Assembly (NCBI GenBank): GCA_032629725.1
Contig: JAFEVB010000044.1
Coordinates: 1 to 64,000 of the forward strand
Length of the DNA stretch: 64,000 bases
Direction: 5' to 3'
Source: Gremmenia infestans
Taxonomy: Eukaryota; Ascomycota; Leotiomycetes; Helotiales; Hamatocanthoscyphaceae
Under the pieces are notes generated by a model that saw only the letters and a program-made list of their open reading frames with translations, had not been told where the DNA came from and made no database searches. Below, piece after piece: positions 1 through 11,949 of the stretch (positions within the stretch are counted from its first letter, which is position 1; each line of letters opens with the position of its first letter). Made by a program: the position numbers and the translations under genes.

Positions 1-3000
1 TATATTTATAAGCTATAAGGCATTTAAGAAAAACATCTAATAAGTCTTTAGCGACCTTAAACAGTAAAGTATAGCCGAACGGGAGCTATAATAATTAAAG
101 CAGAATAAGTTAGCCTCCGAGTATATGGCTAGGTTCTAGTAGTATTTAGATATGGTAGGATAGGGCGACCGCGCCCTAACTAGCTAGTACTACGCAGGAC
201 TAAAGGACTTTATTAAGGATAAGCTAACTAGGATAGACCAACTAAATAGTCTCGCCGAAATAATTAAGGAAGCGGTTAAGATTAATAACCAATTCTTTAA
301 GAGGTCCCTTAAATAGAAGGGGACCTATAACTTTAGTAAACGATCAGGGAAGACAGGATTAATAGTAAGGAAGGATTAGGGGGACCTAATAGAAATTAAC
401 GCCGCTTACCGGAAGCTAAACCCACTCTCTAGGGAGAAACGGGATAAGCGACGTTAAAAGGGACTCTATTTTAAGTATGGATTGCCTAGACACCTAGCAT
501 CCTCTTATAGGCAGAAGAAGGGGAAAGGACCCTAAAAGAAACGAAATGTAAGCGCGGCTATATAAACCTTAGGTGTAGTATTGCGACTAAACCCCGAGGG
601 GTGGGAGTATAGCACGCAACCACCTAAGTATAAAAGCTAGGAAATAAACGCAGAAGAGAAGGCAAGCCTATCTTAGAATCCCACGGACCAGCTACCTAAT
701 ATAGATAAAGAATAGATTATAGCTAGTAATAAGCTTTCTACAGGAAACTAGTAGGAACCTAAAGAGGGGGATAAACCGGCCTTTAAAGGGGACTTCCAGC
801 TAGGAATAGAGAAACTAGAAGAAGGCATATACTATACAGTTATATACTAAGACATATAATAAGTCGTCTTTAGGGCACCTTAACGGCCCAGGATCGTTGA
901 AGGCATCCCTAGAAAGAAGATGCTAAGGCTAAGCTTAATTATAGAGCTAGGAGACATCTAGGAAATCACTAGCAAAGGGTTAGGCAAACGCATTTAGAGG
1001 AAAATAACTTTTCCCCTATTTCCTACGAACCTAATAACTTTCGCCCAGCAATATATTAGTAATAAAGCATAAAGCATATTCGCGCTAAACACCCCATACC
1101 GACTAATAAGGTAGGAAAGCAGTTACTAACTATAGGAAAACCAAATTATAGGATATAAGGTCCTAGAAGGAAGACAACCAGGAAAGCAAGTGGCGGCTAT
1201 AGGGGGCTAAAACCATATAACGCTAAACGCCTACACTAGAGGAAAGGAGCTACGGGTTATGCTTAACTCTAGTGCGCAGGGGAACTTCATCTCGCTAGAA
1301 GCTGTAAAGAGGCTTAACGTACTAATATAAGAGAAGGAGGAACCCTACCCACTTACTATTATTAATAGGACAATAATTAAAATAAACGGAGGGATAGTTA
1401 AGCATAAGACCATACCTATACGGGTAACTATTAGAGGTTACTAGGAGGAAATCAGCCTAGATGTGATCTGTATTAGAGATAATTAGGCCATTTTCGGTGT
1501 TCCTTATATCAGACAACATAATCCAGAAATCAACTAGGAAACTTATAAGGTAAAGTTTACCTAATGCAGTTATATATTAAAATAACTATATAGCTGTAGA
1601 GAGGTTAGCGCTACCTCCTATAACGCGCCAGGGCATGCAACCTAAAGCCCTCTACTAAACGACGAGAAGGTCGAAAAAGAGATACTAGTATAGTATAAAA
1701 AGTTTGAATAGATATTTAACAACCTGTAAAGTAAGGAGGCCTTACCTAAACATTAACTATAGGACTATAAGATACTGCTTAAGGAAGGATGCAAACCTTC
1801 TTAGGAACCACTTCGCTAGTATAGTAAAGAAGAGATAAGACTATAGAGGGAGTATATTAATAAGGCATTATCTAAGGGATAGATAAGGGAGTTGCACTCC
1901 CTATTAGGAGCGCTAATGCTATTTGCAAAGAAGAAAGACGGACTAGATCGATTTTACGTTAACTACTAAAAGTTAAACGAGATAACTATAAAAAATCGAT
2001 ACCTACTACTATAGGCAGACAATATACAAGACCGTCTAAGGAAGGTAGTAATCTTTATATAACTAGATATAAGAGATGCATATTACCTAATCCGCATCGC
2101 GAAGGGTAAGGAATAGAAAATAGCATTTTAAACTAGATTTGGTTACTATAAGTACTAGGTTATACCGTTTAGGCTAACCAACGCCCTAGCAACCTATTAA
2201 AAAGTTAACCACGACGCGTTAAGGGCTTTCTTAGACAGGTTCTATATATATTACCTTAATAATATACTAGTATATTTAGACGACGAGGAATAGCACATAG
2301 GACACGTAATATAGGTCTTAGAAGCACTTGCGGCAAAGGGATTCCGCCTAAAGCTATCTAAGTGCAACTTCTATATAAAAGAAATTACCTTTCTAGGCTA
2401 TGTAATTACGCTAGGGAAAATCGGCCTAGACCCTGAAAAGGTCCAAGCGATTATTATCTAGGAGACGCTAACTATAGTTAAACAGGTGTAATCTTTCCTA
2501 GGATTCGTAAACTTCTACTGGAAGTTTATTAAGTTATATTTAAAGAAGGCTCTGCTACTTATAGACCTAATAAAAAAGGAGAAAGAGTTTAAATGGATAA
2601 ATAAAGCAGAAAAGGCATTCTAAGAGCTAAAGCAGGCCTTTATAGAGAAACCTATCCGCTAGAACTTCTAGCTAGAACTTAAGTTAATAGTAGAGACAGA
2701 CGCGTTAGATAGAGCAATAGAGGGAGTGCTTATATAGAAATATAAGGATAGCAGCCAGCATCCAGTAGCGTACTACTCTAGAAAAATAACGTCCGCAGAA
2801 CTCAACTATAATATATATAATAAGGAACTCCTAGCAATAGTTAAAGCATTATAGGAATAGAGGGTTTACCTTTAGAGGGCTAACTTCCTAGTAATAATTC
2901 TTACTAATCACAAGAATCTTATCGGCTTTACTACAACTAAAGACTTAAATAAGCGATAGATAAAGTAGGTAGAGACACTTACTACCTATGACTTATAAAT

Positions 3001-4123
3001 TAAATATATAAAGGGGATAAAGAATGCATGCGCTAATGCACTAAGTTGGAAGCTAGGATATAAAGTAAAAGAGGAAATAAAAGGCGTTACGATCTTCTAG
3101 GAAGATAGTAATAACCTTATCCTAAATAAATAATAAATCGCAGCTGCAACCTGCATTAACGGCGACCTATTCATAGATAAAATCAGATCGGCATATAAGG
3201 GGGACGTAGTAGTAGAAGGCATCTCGTAATACTTCTAGAAGAATATAGAGGGGCTCCTACTACATAAGAATAAGATATACATCCCTAAGAGTATCCAAAA
3301 AGAATTCGTTAAGGAGCAATATAAGCTACCAGCTTACAGATATTAGGGAAACACTAGAACCTAGAAAAGGCTCTTGCGGAGATACTATTTCCTAGGCATG
3401 CAAATAATAGTTAAGGAGGTTATTAGCAAGTGCAATACTTATATATAGAATAAGACATTATAATACGCCCTATATAGTATAATGCAATTACCTAATATGT
3501 TAAAGACTCCCTAGACATCTATTGCATAGGACTTCGTGGTTAAACTACTACTGTCTAAGGATCTAATAATAGAAGTAGAATACGATTCTATCCTAGTTAT
3601 TACAGATAGGTTAATAAAATACACCTATATAATACCCTATAAGGAATCAAGCACGGCTAAAGACTTGGCCTAGGCATTTCTCTAAGTAGTAGTAGCAAAC
3701 TATAGCGTGCTAGAAGAAATCATATTAGATAAAGATCGGCTCCTTACTTCAAAATTCTAAACGGCATTCATAGCTCTGCTAGGTATTAAAAGGAAGCTAT
3801 TAATAAGTTTTCACCTATAAACTAATAGATAAACTAAACGGATAAATCAGATAATAGAAATATATATCCGGTATTATATAAACTATAAGCAGAACGACTA
3901 GGTAGGACTTCTACTACTCGCCTAGTTTGCATATAACATGTTAGCTGCGGAAAATATGAAGATCTTACTAGCATACGCGAATTATAGTTATAACCCTAAG
4001 GCCTACCGCTCTGCGATAACCTTAGGAGTAGATAACTAATCCGCGACTATATAGGTAGAAGACCTTAAAGCACTTCGGGAGGAACTAGCTAGCGACCTAG
4101 CATTCTTCACGAAGAGAGCAGCG

Positions 4124-4507
4124 TTGTACTACGACAGAAAACGTAGTGTGGAACCTACGCTTAAAGAGGGGGATAAAGTCTACCTAATACGAAAAAATAT
4201 CGAGATAAAACAACTAAGCACGAAACTGGATCATAAAAAGCTAGGGCTATTTAAAATCAAACGAATTGTAGGACCAGTTAACTATAAATTAGTACTACCT
4301 AGGATAATAAATATACATCTAGTATTCCACATATCCCTCCTTAAACCAGCACTACTAGGGGCGCCACCCGCGCCCGTTACAGAAATCCAACCAGTTAACC
4401 CTAACGCTAAATATAAGGTTAAAGCAATACTAGACTATAAACGGGTTAGAGGAAGTATTAAGTACTTAGTTAAATGGATAAACTACCTATACTCAGAAAA
4501 CACCTAG
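4124..4507 (+). pseudogene. Integrase C-terminus and chromodomain fragment (open relic)
   Basis: This 127-codon open stretch is the longest intact piece of the element's pol frame. It begins in the integrase C-terminal region (YYDRKRS, EGDKVYLI), passes through a barrel-like segment (HVFHISLLKP-like) and enters a chromodomain (YKVKAILDYKRVRGS, YLVKWINY). The frame stops at a TAG where a conserved Trp-Glu would be expected. It is a surviving fragment and not a host gene. Chromodomains in this position are typical of chromovirus-type Ty3/gypsy elements and direct integration to chromatin. Confidence 0.88.
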
Positions 4508-4532
4508 GAGCTAGGGATAATACTTAGGGACC

Positions 4533-5114
4533 TTAAGATGTTTGCAGACTATTAAGGTTAGCACCCCGACCTAACCAGAACGGGTCTAAAGGATTATACG
4601 CGGCTAGCAACGCAATAAAGGCAGGGTTGCTAAAAGGGTTAGGACTAAGCAAAGGACTACTAGCAAAAAAGTTAGGAATAGAAGCAGGCAGAGTTCCCCG
4701 CTTACGCCGCCCACTTTCCTCCTTTTTAACCTTCTCCTTCTTCTCTAGGGCGTCGAGCTTATCAAGGGTTTTAAGGCCCTGGCGTAATATATCCTGGGCA
4801 TAGCGTTTAAACTCGGACTATTGCCGGTTAAGGCGTAATAGTTTTAAGAGCGTCTCCTGCCTCTCCTGCTCTAGACGAAGTTCTTCGCGCTCCAGCGTAG
4901 ACTAGTCCGCAAGCAACGGCCCACGGACATCGCACTTTATTTTTGACTTTACGCAAGCACCACATTTGCCTAAACCAGAGGATTTAGACATAACACACTC
5001 CAAGCCTCAGGATTTATAACAAGTGCACTTTATATTAATAGGATAGCTAGAAGAGATAATTTGGTCGTAAAGAATAAAGCGCTCTTTATCTTTAACGCTG
5101 CAAATAGGTGGCAT
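4533..5114 (-). pseudogene. Antisense accessory ORF of the retroelement (three in-frame stops)
   Basis: Antisense to the 3' end of pol, a 194-codon frame runs from an ATG at 5114 to a TAA at 4533, broken only by one TGA and two TAG codons. It reads as a protein: an N-terminal part around RFILYDQIIS, a Cys-rich segment with C-x-C, GLECVMSK, CGACVKSKIKCD, then a charged helical stretch (LEREELRLEQERQETLLKLL) and a Ser/Pro tail. I recall similar Cys-rich hypothetical proteins next to gypsy elements in leotiomycete genomes, but this is from memory. It converges with the end of pol and may overlap it. The frame is much less damaged than most of gag-pol. Confidence 0.6.
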
Positions 5115-5204
5115 AATAAGAAAGAAGGAAGGCTATACTACAAGGAAGATGTTTTCCTATATTATACTTAAGCGTAGGGGCTACGCTAACTAAGAGGGGA
5201 ATAG

Positions 5205-5563
5205 TGTTATAAATATAATATATAACCAAGGGACCTTAGGCTTAGTGTCTAACTCTAGACGTAGGAGAACCCTTAGAAGGAATAGATTTTCCTTATATAA
5301 GCAAGAAACGTTCTTCTAGTATATTAGTTACGTGACGGACTAAGGAGGACCGTAGGGATCCTTGCGGCCTGTTAGGATCCATCGGGATCTAAAGGTATAA
5401 CGGTTCTATATAAGACTGGGTTATCACCTATTAGATAGGAGCTTCGTGCTTAACTTAAATAGTATTTCCTAATATACGCTTATTACTTTATACTTTATAA
5501 TAAGCTATACTCCCAAGTATAGCAACCTGTGATCTATTAATAGATACTAACATCAACCTAACA
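5205..5563 (+). repeat. 3' LTR of the Ty3/gypsy element
   Basis: A polypurine tract (AAGAGGGGAATAG, about 5192-5204) is followed by TGTTAT at 5205. A terminus ending CCTAACA is found at about 5563, so the boundaries form the TG...CA pair expected of an LTR. TATATAA-type promoter sequences lie inside. The 5' LTR is outside the window, so the right boundary could not be confirmed by alignment. Confidence 0.6.
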
Positions 5564-6180
5564 ATAACCTAGGTCTAGGGACCTACTTAAGTTATAAGAC
5601 TTACCCTAGCACTACGTAAGCTAGGCGATCGTTATAGATAGCTATAAAAGTTAAAAACCTTTTAGATATACTACTTTTACTTATTTTCTATCTAATTACT
5701 TTAAAAGTAGTATTAGATAAAAGCTAAGATTAAGATAGTTAGAATATTAGTATAATTAGGCGATTTATTTAAATAGTTTAAAAGTTATAAGTAAATTTAT
5801 AAAAATCGGAAAAGTTTTTATACTAAAATTATAATAATACTACTATATATACTAAGTAATATTAACTAAAATATTAGAATCAAGTCTATTATATAATATA
5901 GAAGAAGTGATTATATATTAATACCTATAATACTAATAATACTATCTTATATTTTTTAAGTAAGAAATATAAATTTATAAAGAATTCTATTTAAAGTGCT
6001 AAACTCTATTAGTTTTTATTAGAGAGTAGATAGAGACTTTATAAAGTATAGTAATATATATAATATTAAATACTATTAGATATTTATATAGTTATAGTTT
6101 AAAAGAAATTAAAGATTAAATATAATCTAGTAGAGAAAAAAAATAGAATAAAAACCGATAGTAGAAATCAAGCGTATCCT
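5564..6180. repeat. Extremely AT-rich, RIP-like relic DNA
   Basis: The sequence is almost entirely A/T and full of TAT and ATA, with no usable frame on either strand. It is probably another repeat mutated beyond recognition, or flanking DNA reached by RIP leakage. Base composition returns to normal at about 6180. Confidence 0.55.
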
Positions 6181-6513
6181 GAATTAGAGCTCTGTTTTAT
6201 TATAGTGAAACATCTTAAGGGAAGCATACTAACTAGAGTCTAAGTAGAACGGAGCTTATAAAGCATAAAACTAATCTTAGAAGTATATATACTAGCTACT
6301 ATATTCAAATTAGCACTTTGTGATAGAATATATAGGATAAGAAGGTGACCTAATTGAAGTTTTAAAACCCTAGTATGTTTCTGGAAAGAGATTTAGGGTA
6401 GAATTTCCTATTAAACTGGAATGAATAATGGAGAGACAATGTAGCATTATCATAAAATGTAAATGGGTATCGCTATCTGCTATGGAACTCCCCGACCTCC
6501 TATCCCCTATATA
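6181..6513. other. Transition from AT-rich DNA to gene 3' flank
   Basis: No gene or recognisable element is seen. Composition moves from AT-rich to ordinary. It probably contains the 3' UTR of the minus-strand gene that ends at 6514. Confidence 0.5.
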
Positions 6514-8610
6514 TTAGACCCTCTTTGACTCCAAAGCAGACGCAGCGCGTTCTAGAAACGCATTGAAGTCCTTTATCCGTTGTAATATCCCCCCAGAACG
6601 ACTTTCGTTACTGACCTCTCCGGCCACACGCTTCAGTAAGACATCAAGTCCGGATTTCTCAATACTCCCATCGGCATTAGTCCTGGGCTCAGTTGCTCTG
6701 CCACGTTCCACGGCCAATTCGATATCATAGACAGCGGTATTTACAGTGTCACGTGTCTGCAATTAAAGTCAGTCTGAGTCTAAAGACTTGAATAATGCTA
6801 TGGACGCATGAAAGAGTTGAGGGTTCAAACATACCTGAGCTTGGTTTCCTTCACTCTCATGCCTCATTCGAATTTCGTCCATCTGTAGAGCTACCTGCTG
6901 TCGCTCTGCTCGAATACGAAGGATATCATCGCGAAGACCTAGCTTCACCTTCTGTTGCTCGCGAACACGTTTCTCGAGGGAGTATGCGTTGTCAAGGTTG
7001 ATAGTCTTCACCTGGGTTACTAAACGGTCCTAAAAGGTTCAAAGAGACTTACATGATCGAGTAAACGTGTTTGTAAGTCTTCGCCGAAAGCTTTCAATGC
7101 CTGCCACTTTGTCTTATACTCTCGCCTTATTGAAGGCTCTTCAGTATTATTCCCACCCTCTTCTAGCATTTCCAGCCCAGACCCAATAATCTCGTGAGAA
7201 ATTCCACTGAGCACGTCGATTGTATTTACACCACCTCGTTTTGTGTGTGGTATACTGGAGTTCAATATTTCGGCGTCGGAATCATCTTCGTCATATATTG
7301 GCTGCCTGGTTAATCGGTATACAGGGACTGGAATTGGGCTTCCGCTGCGTAGCTTGGCCTTCTTGGTTACCGACTTGGCTTTTGCCGATGACTTCTTTGG
7401 GTGTGATTGCTTGACAGGGCTAGAGACTTTCTGTAGTCTTCGTTTGTTGGTCTTGGTCTTGACAGTCGGCTGAACTTCTGCCTCATCCAAATCAGGAGAT
7501 GGTTCTGGTTGGAAGTTACGTGATACTCTTCGACCACGATTTTTCTTCAGAACAGCAGCCGCTTGGAGATCATCAATCTGCTCAGCTTCTTCATGCTCCG
7601 CCGAAAGTCTGCTTGGATCTTCATTATCAGAATATTCCTCTTCAACAACAGCCCTGTGCTTTCTTTTGTGCCTCGTCGGCTGGTCTGGAGATAATTCATC
7701 AATATCATCAACTGGACTTGGTTCTTGCACAGAAACGCCTCGATTTTGCGACACCACCGACTCAATTGGCGTATGTTTGGCATCACCTCTCTTGCGTTTC
7801 CTTTGTACGGGTGTTTCCAACTCAGATTCTACAATGCTGCTTTCCTGCAATATATGCAATTGTGAACTCGTCGATACTGCTTTCGTTATATCAATACGAG
7901 ATCTGTGACCGCTTCCAGGAGCGTCCGCCGGGCTCTCGGTAATCTCCTCAGCTAATGGAGGGGCCAGTGAAGGTGTCCTGGAAGTTCGCAGACGACTCTG
8001 CGAGACTGGTGGATCGGATTCTGGTTCGAGTGCAGGGGCAATAATCTCGTGATCATCAGAGACATTCGACACATCAAGAAGGGACGGATCCTGCACATCG
8101 TCGCCTGGAAGAGCATAGATATCAAGGCGTGGCGCTGTCCTGGCTGATCCTGTACTATGTGAAGAGGTCGGTTCTACATCTGTATCAAGTTTCCTTCTCT
8201 TTGCGGAGATGTTGGCATCGACATTACTACTCCGCGTCCCCGGCTGGCTGCCATCTTGAGTAGCTAGCCGATTGGAAGGCGTTTGCTGCGCGCGGCTTCT
8301 TGTTGTAGGAGTACTTCGAGTGGAAGGCACAGCAGGCAATTCGAGTTGTGGAGGTGATACGGCTGGCGCTACAGAGACTGGAGCAGCGGGAATGGTGAGC
8401 CCAAAGTCAACATCTTTAACTTGGCGCCTCCTGTAATGATAAACATTGTTAGTGGATGTGTTGAATTGGATCGGATTTGCTTTGGCTGAGGCAAGGCGGG
8501 GTTGCTTACTGGGAGCCGCGAAGGCGCTGTTGCATGCGTTCTTCCCGAGCTGGAGTATTGGATTAGCAGATTGATTCAAAATGTGGAAGCTTAAGTTTCT
8601 TACAAGCCAT
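6514..8610 (-). CDS. AME1: Inner kinetochore AME1/CENP-U-like protein (AT-hook type)
   Basis: Five exons are proposed on the minus strand: 8610-8604, 8549-8510, 8430-7053, 7011-6835 and 6756-6514, giving 614 residues. The splices restore an N-terminus starting MASREERMQQRLRGSQ. A long disordered middle carries basic AT-hook-like patches (RKRKRGD, KKNRGRRVSRNF). The conserved part follows: VYRLTR, then GVNTIDVLSGISHEII, then a coiled coil across exons 3-4 (KVKLGLRDDILRIRAERQQV). From memory this order matches the fungal Ame1 (CENP-U) family of the COMA/CCAN kinetochore complex. A longer ORF starting at 8735 reads through introns 1 and 2 and is less likely. Intron 3 is only 41 nt. The splice model is firmer than the function. 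Confidence 0.68.
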
Positions 8611-9701
8611 GTTTGTTGATTTGATTTGAGTTGGGAGAGGACAGGATTCGTGGTGGTACGAGGCCGTCGCGGTCCAGTTTCTAGGGACGCGTTGTTGTGG
8701 CAGGAGCGATCGTCGGATGTGCATTTATCAACCATGTATTTATATAATCAATGGCCGAAACTCCGCAACCTGGAACCCTTCAATCAAACGATAGTGTGAC
8801 GGCATCTTCAATCTTCCAAAACGTAGAAGATTTGTTTAAGTCCATTAATAACATCCTTCCTTTCCATTGCTGGGGCGGCATTCCCAAAGCCGGTCGGAAA
8901 GGCTGCCAATCCCAAAAGCGCAGAACCATTTGTGCCAAGCTGATCAAGTATCTAAACGCAGAATACCTAGATTCTATATGGAAATGGATTTACAAACTTG
9001 ATAAGATCATTAGCTGCGGCAATTAATCATTTCGTTGATATGAGCTTGGTAGGTTTCCATATGGATGTTTGCACCGGCCTCGACTGAATACGAAGAATTC
9101 CTGCAAATTATCAAGTCCTAAGTAGGCTATGCCGAGAGAACAAAAAGAACCTGCTTGAATGTCTGTAGGTTTCCCAGGAGTCTTACTTCGTCGATTACGC
9201 ACTCTCACTAGAAAGCTATAATAGAGGTCGTTGCCGTTAGGATCAGCAAGAAGGTAAGAATACAAGACTTACTATACTTCGATTACTCTTGTCATATCCT
9301 CCCAAGGCAGGCAGCATAGAGAACGCAGGGAGTTTTCTCAATTGGAATTGCTGTCTGTTTTCATAAGGAAACTTAATCTCATGGTATACAAGGGACTGGA
9401 AGTAAGTGCCCTCCCCCCCCGACCATGGATTCCTCCTTATACCGTCCCATTATTGGGTCAGAAAAGGTCACATTGGAAGAATGTTTATCAAAAAAGCCCT
9501 TTATTGTTCACGCCTAATTACCGTAGCAAGAATAGAAACCACAATGTGAAGCCCGAGCCAATGTGATGCCGAAAGCAGAAAGCAAGAACTCCCACCGCCT
9601 TTTCCGGTATCAACTCCCGAACAAATGCAAAACCTATTCCATCCCCCATAGTGTCGAATAAACACACAGTAAGAAGATAGATATCCAGCCGAGAAAATGA
9701 C
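8611..9701. other. Intergenic region with weak ORFs only
   Basis: A 91-codon plus-strand ORF (8751-9026, starting MAETPQPGTLQ) and an 80-codon minus-strand ORF (9023-9265) are present. Neither resembles a family I know or joins convincingly to further exons. The region holds the promoter of the AME1-like gene and the 3' flank of the fusion gene ending at 9702. Confidence 0.4.
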
Positions 9702-11949
9702 TCAAACGAACAAACGAGCAGCCCAATATGCCAACATGATAACAAGCATAATGACGCCGAAGATGGTCTGGTTCTGCCATACCTTCTTACCGGGTGACGT
9801 CCAGGCTGACAACGAATCATTCTTCCGCTGGGGACGAACGGCTTCGAAAGGCTTGCGAGGAGTGCCATACTGGGTGCTAGGATTGAAACGCCAAGCGCCT
9901 TTGTGACGAGGCGATAAAAGTAAGTCGACAAAGTACGCGGCCAAGAACGAAACTTCGGGGAAAGGAATCTTCTCGCCATCGACTGTGAAGTTTTTATCCT
10001 GGCAGCCAAGGTACAGAGGGGCAGCCCTGCTTTTGTTAGTTCGAACCTGGAAGTCATTGGTCAGGGAGCACTTACTTGAAGATATCGCTATAGGTCTCGG
10101 CCGTGTCGCGCATGTTTTTATCAATCTTCCTCAAGCTTACAGAGTCAATCTTGTCATGTAGGTCAAGAATGGTATCGATCTCGGCCTTCATATGCTCCTG
10201 ATAAATCGGCGCAAACTCATCAATCAAGAAACGAAGCTTATGACCATCGTATTCGTCCCTTGGAACAAGCTCGGCATACTTCTGCAGGGGTTCAAATGCA
10301 TCATCGATTTTGCGGTGCTGTTGTAAGTTCACTTGCATCAGCTCGCTGTTTCCAGTGTGCTTTTGGATTGCAGGGAAGTAGTGCTGCTCCTCGCTGAGGT
10401 TGTGATGATGCATGAACTCAAAGACGATTGAGCAGTAGGTCAAGAAGTCGGAAATCTCTGGCGATCCGGGGAGTATCTTCAAAGTCTGGTAGTAGATGGA
10501 ATTCAAGGCCCGGAAGATTGTGTTGTGTGCTGTCTGGGAGTTAGCGATTTCGCTTTTCACGACAGTTTCAAGAACTGGGTTTGTTATACGTACTCAATGC
10601 CATTATCTGCGCGTTCCTAACACAGTAATGCGTCTGGGGAATTCCTGCCTTAGTCTTGGCCCCCGTCTCGGATATGAGTTGGAAGGGGGATTCGGGAAAG
10701 TAAGACATGCCAGGTAACTTTGCAGGACCATGGACATCTGGACCCAAGAACCAGTCAACTGAAGCCTTGATAGCTTCTTCTTGGTTGGCATGTGGTTGGT
10801 CTTCCCAAGCCTTGAATCTAAGGATCTTTTGGGCCTTGCTAATGTTGTAGGTACGAGTCAACAGGACAAACTCCATACGCTCGACCTTCAACATCTGGGG
10901 CCGCAGCTTGCCCCAAGTCGTAGCCCAAACAAACCATTCAGCCAAGTAAGCCATGCCCATCACAATCGTTGGTGGGATCATCCAAATGCTGCTGAGAGGA
11001 GTTTTGTCTCCAGCGAGAATCCAGAACTTTCGAAAGAAGGTCCAGGGAGCACAAGGCTCGCCATCCGTGATGTTGAAGGCCTCTCCATCAATCTTAGGAC
11101 CGGAGGAACTGACATGGCGAAGAAGCAGGCCACGGGCAGCAAGCACTTCGGCTTTTGCAACGTGACCAACATATACTACATCCATATTGATATCGTTATA
11201 CCCCATCCAGATATTGGTTTGTCCATCCTCGAGAGCTCCTATAACTGGCACAACGAACTGGAAATCACCTTCTCCATACAGTGCCGTGGGGCGGATAGTT
11301 GCAGTATAGAAGCCTGTGTAGTGAAGTCAGCAACTGCTTGACAGAGTATCGGAAGTTCTAGGACTTCTCGCTTACCATGCTTTCCATTTGCTTCAAGGGT
11401 CATTTGGTCTCCGAGAGCTTTCGCCACGTGGTAAGGATCCCCTTTTCTCGATACTGCTAATGTTTCCTTTGTTTCATCGGCATGATCGTAGCCTCCACCT
11501 CTGGAGGCAACAATAGGACCCGAACTGGTGTAGACATAAGCCTTTACCGTCCCTACCTCTGCTGCTGCATCAAGTAGATTTCTGTTGCCATCAACGTTGA
11601 CATAGAAGTTATCCAGCACATGCTCATGATCAATGTAAGCATGGGGAGACGCCGTGTTGAAGATGACCTTGGGTCTGACTTGCTGGAGGACATGTCGAAC
11701 CTGGTCAGAGTTGGTTATGTCACAGATGTGGTAGCTGACATTGTCATAACGGTTGGTGAAGGGTGAGCGGGACAAAACGGCGACAGAGGTAACGGTCGGT
11801 TCGTTGAGGAGAAACTTGACGATATGCTGGCCAAGGAAACCGCAGCCACCTATGACCAAACATGCGCCGAAATGGGGTTCTTGAGGAACATCAAGGATCT
11901 CCTTCTCTTCATCACTTTCCGAAGTGAGAGTAACGTTGTCGTCGCGCAT
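9702..11949 (-). CDS. Fusion: 3-beta-HSD/sterol C4-decarboxylase-like dehydrogenase plus hemerythrin domain plus C-terminal membrane anchor
   Basis: Exons are 11949-11376, 11313-10594, 10529-10076 and 10026-9702, giving 690 residues. Residues about 28-385 are a 3-beta-HSD/ERG26-like dehydrogenase with a nucleotide motif GGCGFLG (34-40), catalytic YHVAK (173-177) and RPTALYGEGD. The frame then runs without a stop from VDWFLG through a short linker into MSYFPESPFQLI (residue 394), the start of a fungal hemerythrin-like domain. Iron-ligand candidates are MALTHN, HHHNLSEEQHYFP, QQH and EHMKAE. The tail has a hydrophobic segment (VIMLVIMLAYWAARLF) ending at the C-terminus, like a tail anchor. Intron 2 (64 nt, CTAAC branch site) joins exon 2 to the hemerythrin core in frame. 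Start at 11949 was chosen because it precedes the Rossmann fold closely; in-frame upstream ATGs exist up to 12201. Two overlapping transcripts, the second from 10708, remain possible. Confidence 0.8.

Larger units (their letters stand above)
1..5563 (+). mobile_element. RIP-degraded Ty3/gypsy LTR retrotransposon, 3' part
   Basis: The 5' end lies left of the window. Gag, protease, RT, RNase H and integrase are recognisable in order on the plus strand, but the frame is broken by dozens of TAG and TAA codons where Gln, Trp or Arg codons would be expected. Gag remnants lie at about 60-520, including a zinc-knuckle-like LYFKYGLPRHLASS with its cysteines changed. A protease remnant is at about 1255-1310 (NSSAQGNFIS). 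RT remnants are at about 1930-2290 (FYVNY, then YLNNILVYLDDEE). RNase H is near 2780-2950 and integrase at about 3300-4500. The changes are C-to-T and G-to-A and TpA is enriched, which is the signature of repeat-induced point mutation (established for ascomycetes). The element cannot encode active enzymes. Confidence 0.93.

Noticed and set aside
7220..7942. Plus-strand ORFs of 64-147 codons inside the AME1-like gene
   Set aside because: They are antisense shadows of the long exon 8430-7053, which has protein-like conservation and matching splice sites.
10072..10560. Hemerythrin domain as a separate gene starting at 10560
   Set aside because: That codon is GTG, not ATG, and lies inside a 64-nt intron. 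Conserved MALTHN is recovered only by splicing to the exon upstream.
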